64,000 nucleotides of DNA from Amyelois transitella (lineage: Eukaryota > Arthropoda > Insecta > Lepidoptera > Pyralidae). The notes beneath the pieces are model-generated. The model made no database searches. It saw nothing but the letters and a program-made list of their open reading frames with translations, and was not told the origin of the DNA. Both the position numbers and the translations under genes were made by a program. This document shows, piece by piece, positions 62,727 through 64,000 of this stretch (position 1 is its first letter; every line of letters starts with the position of its first letter). The stretch spans positions 1,951,001 through 2,015,000 of the forward strand of contig NC_083508.1 in the NCBI RefSeq assembly GCF_032362555.1, read 5' to 3'.

Positions 62727-63993
62727 GTAAGTTTTGTTTACGATCGTGACTACTGGGCTGCCTGGCGTCTTATTTTTATATATTTTCGGCCAAACTTTGT
62801 AGTTTTAATATATGAAGTTAGGTCGCATTCGCTTTATCTTATTGTGATACTATGGTGAGGTTATAAACTTTCTGTATTGATTGAGGGGGCTTGGTTCCCG
62901 CCTATTTCATTCGCCTCAGTTCACGTGACGTAATGAATATGTTTGTGTGTCACTTTCACCAGATAAGTTTACAAAATAACATTCATTATACTCTTCTATT
63001 TCTAATCTTGAAGTTATATCAGGTGTGCATGGCCCGTGTTCCTACCTGCCTGCTAAAAGTTGTATCTTACTAGTGAAGCTTGTCCTGTGTAACTAGTACA
63101 CCACCTCCAAGAGCATTGTACCTATACTATTAATAAGAAAAAAATGTGCATAGTGGTTTTAAACTGGGTAAACCCACGATCACCACTACGGCAGGGTCTT
63201 TACCTGTGTTACAGTTTCTTTGTGTAATTAATGAAAAATGAATCATCTCAATAAAATCAGCTGTATATTCTTTTATTGATGTCTTCAGAAACCAAACAGT
63301 TCTAAGATTCTGTCTTCAATTTTACCTGTAGGTCCTTTTGGTTATATTGCACATTATACAAACACACAATATAATATACTAGTATAATATATTAAACAAA
63401 CACTCCTTGTATATCTGCTTAGTCAACCTGCTTTCAATCATCCTCTCCACATGACTAAACCATCTTAAGGTTGGAGTGGGAAGGCCTAAAAAAACTAATT
63501 AATCTAAGTCACCAAAGAGTTATTAGTATTGTTGAACCAACAACATAAGGTTGAAACCAACAACAAGGTAGTCAAATATCTCTTCCCCTGACCATACATG
63601 ACCATGGTAAAAGTAAAAAAGTATTTATTTCGTCTCTGTAGGCACAGAAAAATTACAAAAAATGTACAAAATATTGGTGGAGATTGGCATCTGTTAAAGA
63701 CTCAAGCCTGTGTAACAGTATGCCATGCTCTCACAGCGGTTAATGGTAGGCTTTGAATGTATTCATCACAATTTCATTCAGTTGCCTCATCCATTCAACC
63801 AATGTTACCCTTAGGTTTACAAGTACAGTGGACTTCTGGTAATCTGACAAACATTATGCAGGGCATTGTCAGACTATTGAATTTGTAAGATTATAGAGCA
63901 CTGCCTAAGACCCCTTATAGTCTAGATTTCAGTTTAAGTTTAAACACATTATGTATTTATTAATAAAACTATTAATATTATTATCATTTTTAG
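62727..63993 (+). other. intron 1 of the unrecognised right-edge gene
   Basis: AT-rich. Contains a probable LINE tail at 63610-63720 on the minus strand and nothing else I can name. Ends in a TTTTTAG acceptor. Confidence 0.5.
63610..63720 (-). repeat. probable non-LTR retrotransposon 3' tail
   Basis: On the minus strand it has 'tctgtgcctacagagacgaa' followed by ATAAATACTTTTTTAC, a layout like other lepidopteran LINE ends. No coding part. Confidence 0.35.
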
Positions 63994-64000
63994 ACACAGA
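63994..64000 (+). CDS. candidate second exon start, cut by the window edge
   Basis: After ATCATTTTTAG, the last seven bases ACACAGA keep the frame of the exon at 62591 (completing an Asp codon, then Thr). Too short to confirm. Confidence 0.3.

Noticed and set aside
1..64000. CRISPR arrays, operons, Shine-Dalgarno sites, prokaryotic origins
   Set aside because: The window is clearly eukaryotic (GT-AG introns, metazoan genes, lepidopteran repeats). The regularly spaced repeats seen are exon copies or transposons.

Overview
The window is animal nuclear DNA, almost certainly from a moth or butterfly. It is AT-rich, has genes with GT-AG introns, and is packed with interspersed repeats typical of Lepidoptera: short elements with (ATGT)n tails, tRNA-derived SINEs, Helitron-like elements ending in a GCGGAC-GAA-GTCGC hairpin plus CTAG, 3' tails of non-LTR retrotransposons, and a mariner. 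No viral, toxin, rRNA, genuine tRNA or CRISPR feature was found. Identifications come from reading translations and known family motifs; no database search was run. Layout, left to right: (1) 1-14713, minus strand: the first coding exon of outspread (osp, the MPRIP homologue) at 14597-14713, followed leftwards by more than 14.5 kb of intron with repeats and no recognised second exon. (2) 17054-37095, plus strand: a complete 12-exon gene for a 689-residue peroxisomal acyl-CoA oxidase of the ACOX3 (pristanoyl-CoA oxidase) type, ending in the peroxisomal signal SKL. Its introns hold a truncated CR1-like LINE, a frameshifted mariner, a MITE, many short repeats, and a tandem array of partial copies of its own exon 10. 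(3) 37096-42982: a convergent, gene-poor AT-rich interval. (4) 61303-42983, minus strand: a six-exon SH3BP5/parcas gene (474 residues; the family acts as Rab11 exchange factor). (5) Inside intron 1 of that gene, same strand: an uninterrupted 891-codon ORF for an FCHO1/2-type F-BAR protein (58502-61177), whose ATG lies 57 bases after the SH3BP5 exon-1 donor. (6) From 62591, plus strand: the first coding exon of an unrecognised gene with a very acidic N terminus, divergent from SH3BP5/FCHO and running off the right edge. The most interesting arrangement is the SH3BP5/FCHO locus. The FCHO ORF is intronless although FCHO genes in other animals are split, and it sits just behind the SH3BP5 first exon, so one promoter and one splice decision could select between two unrelated membrane-trafficking proteins. 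The simplest explanation is a retrocopy captured by a host promoter. Second is the tandem array of partial exon-10 copies in the acyl-CoA oxidase gene, each with an intact splice donor. Third is a high-copy ~260-bp repeat (about 28 copies here) whose 3' end can be aligned with the 3' end of a separate LINE-like repeat, which suggests a parasite-partner relationship.
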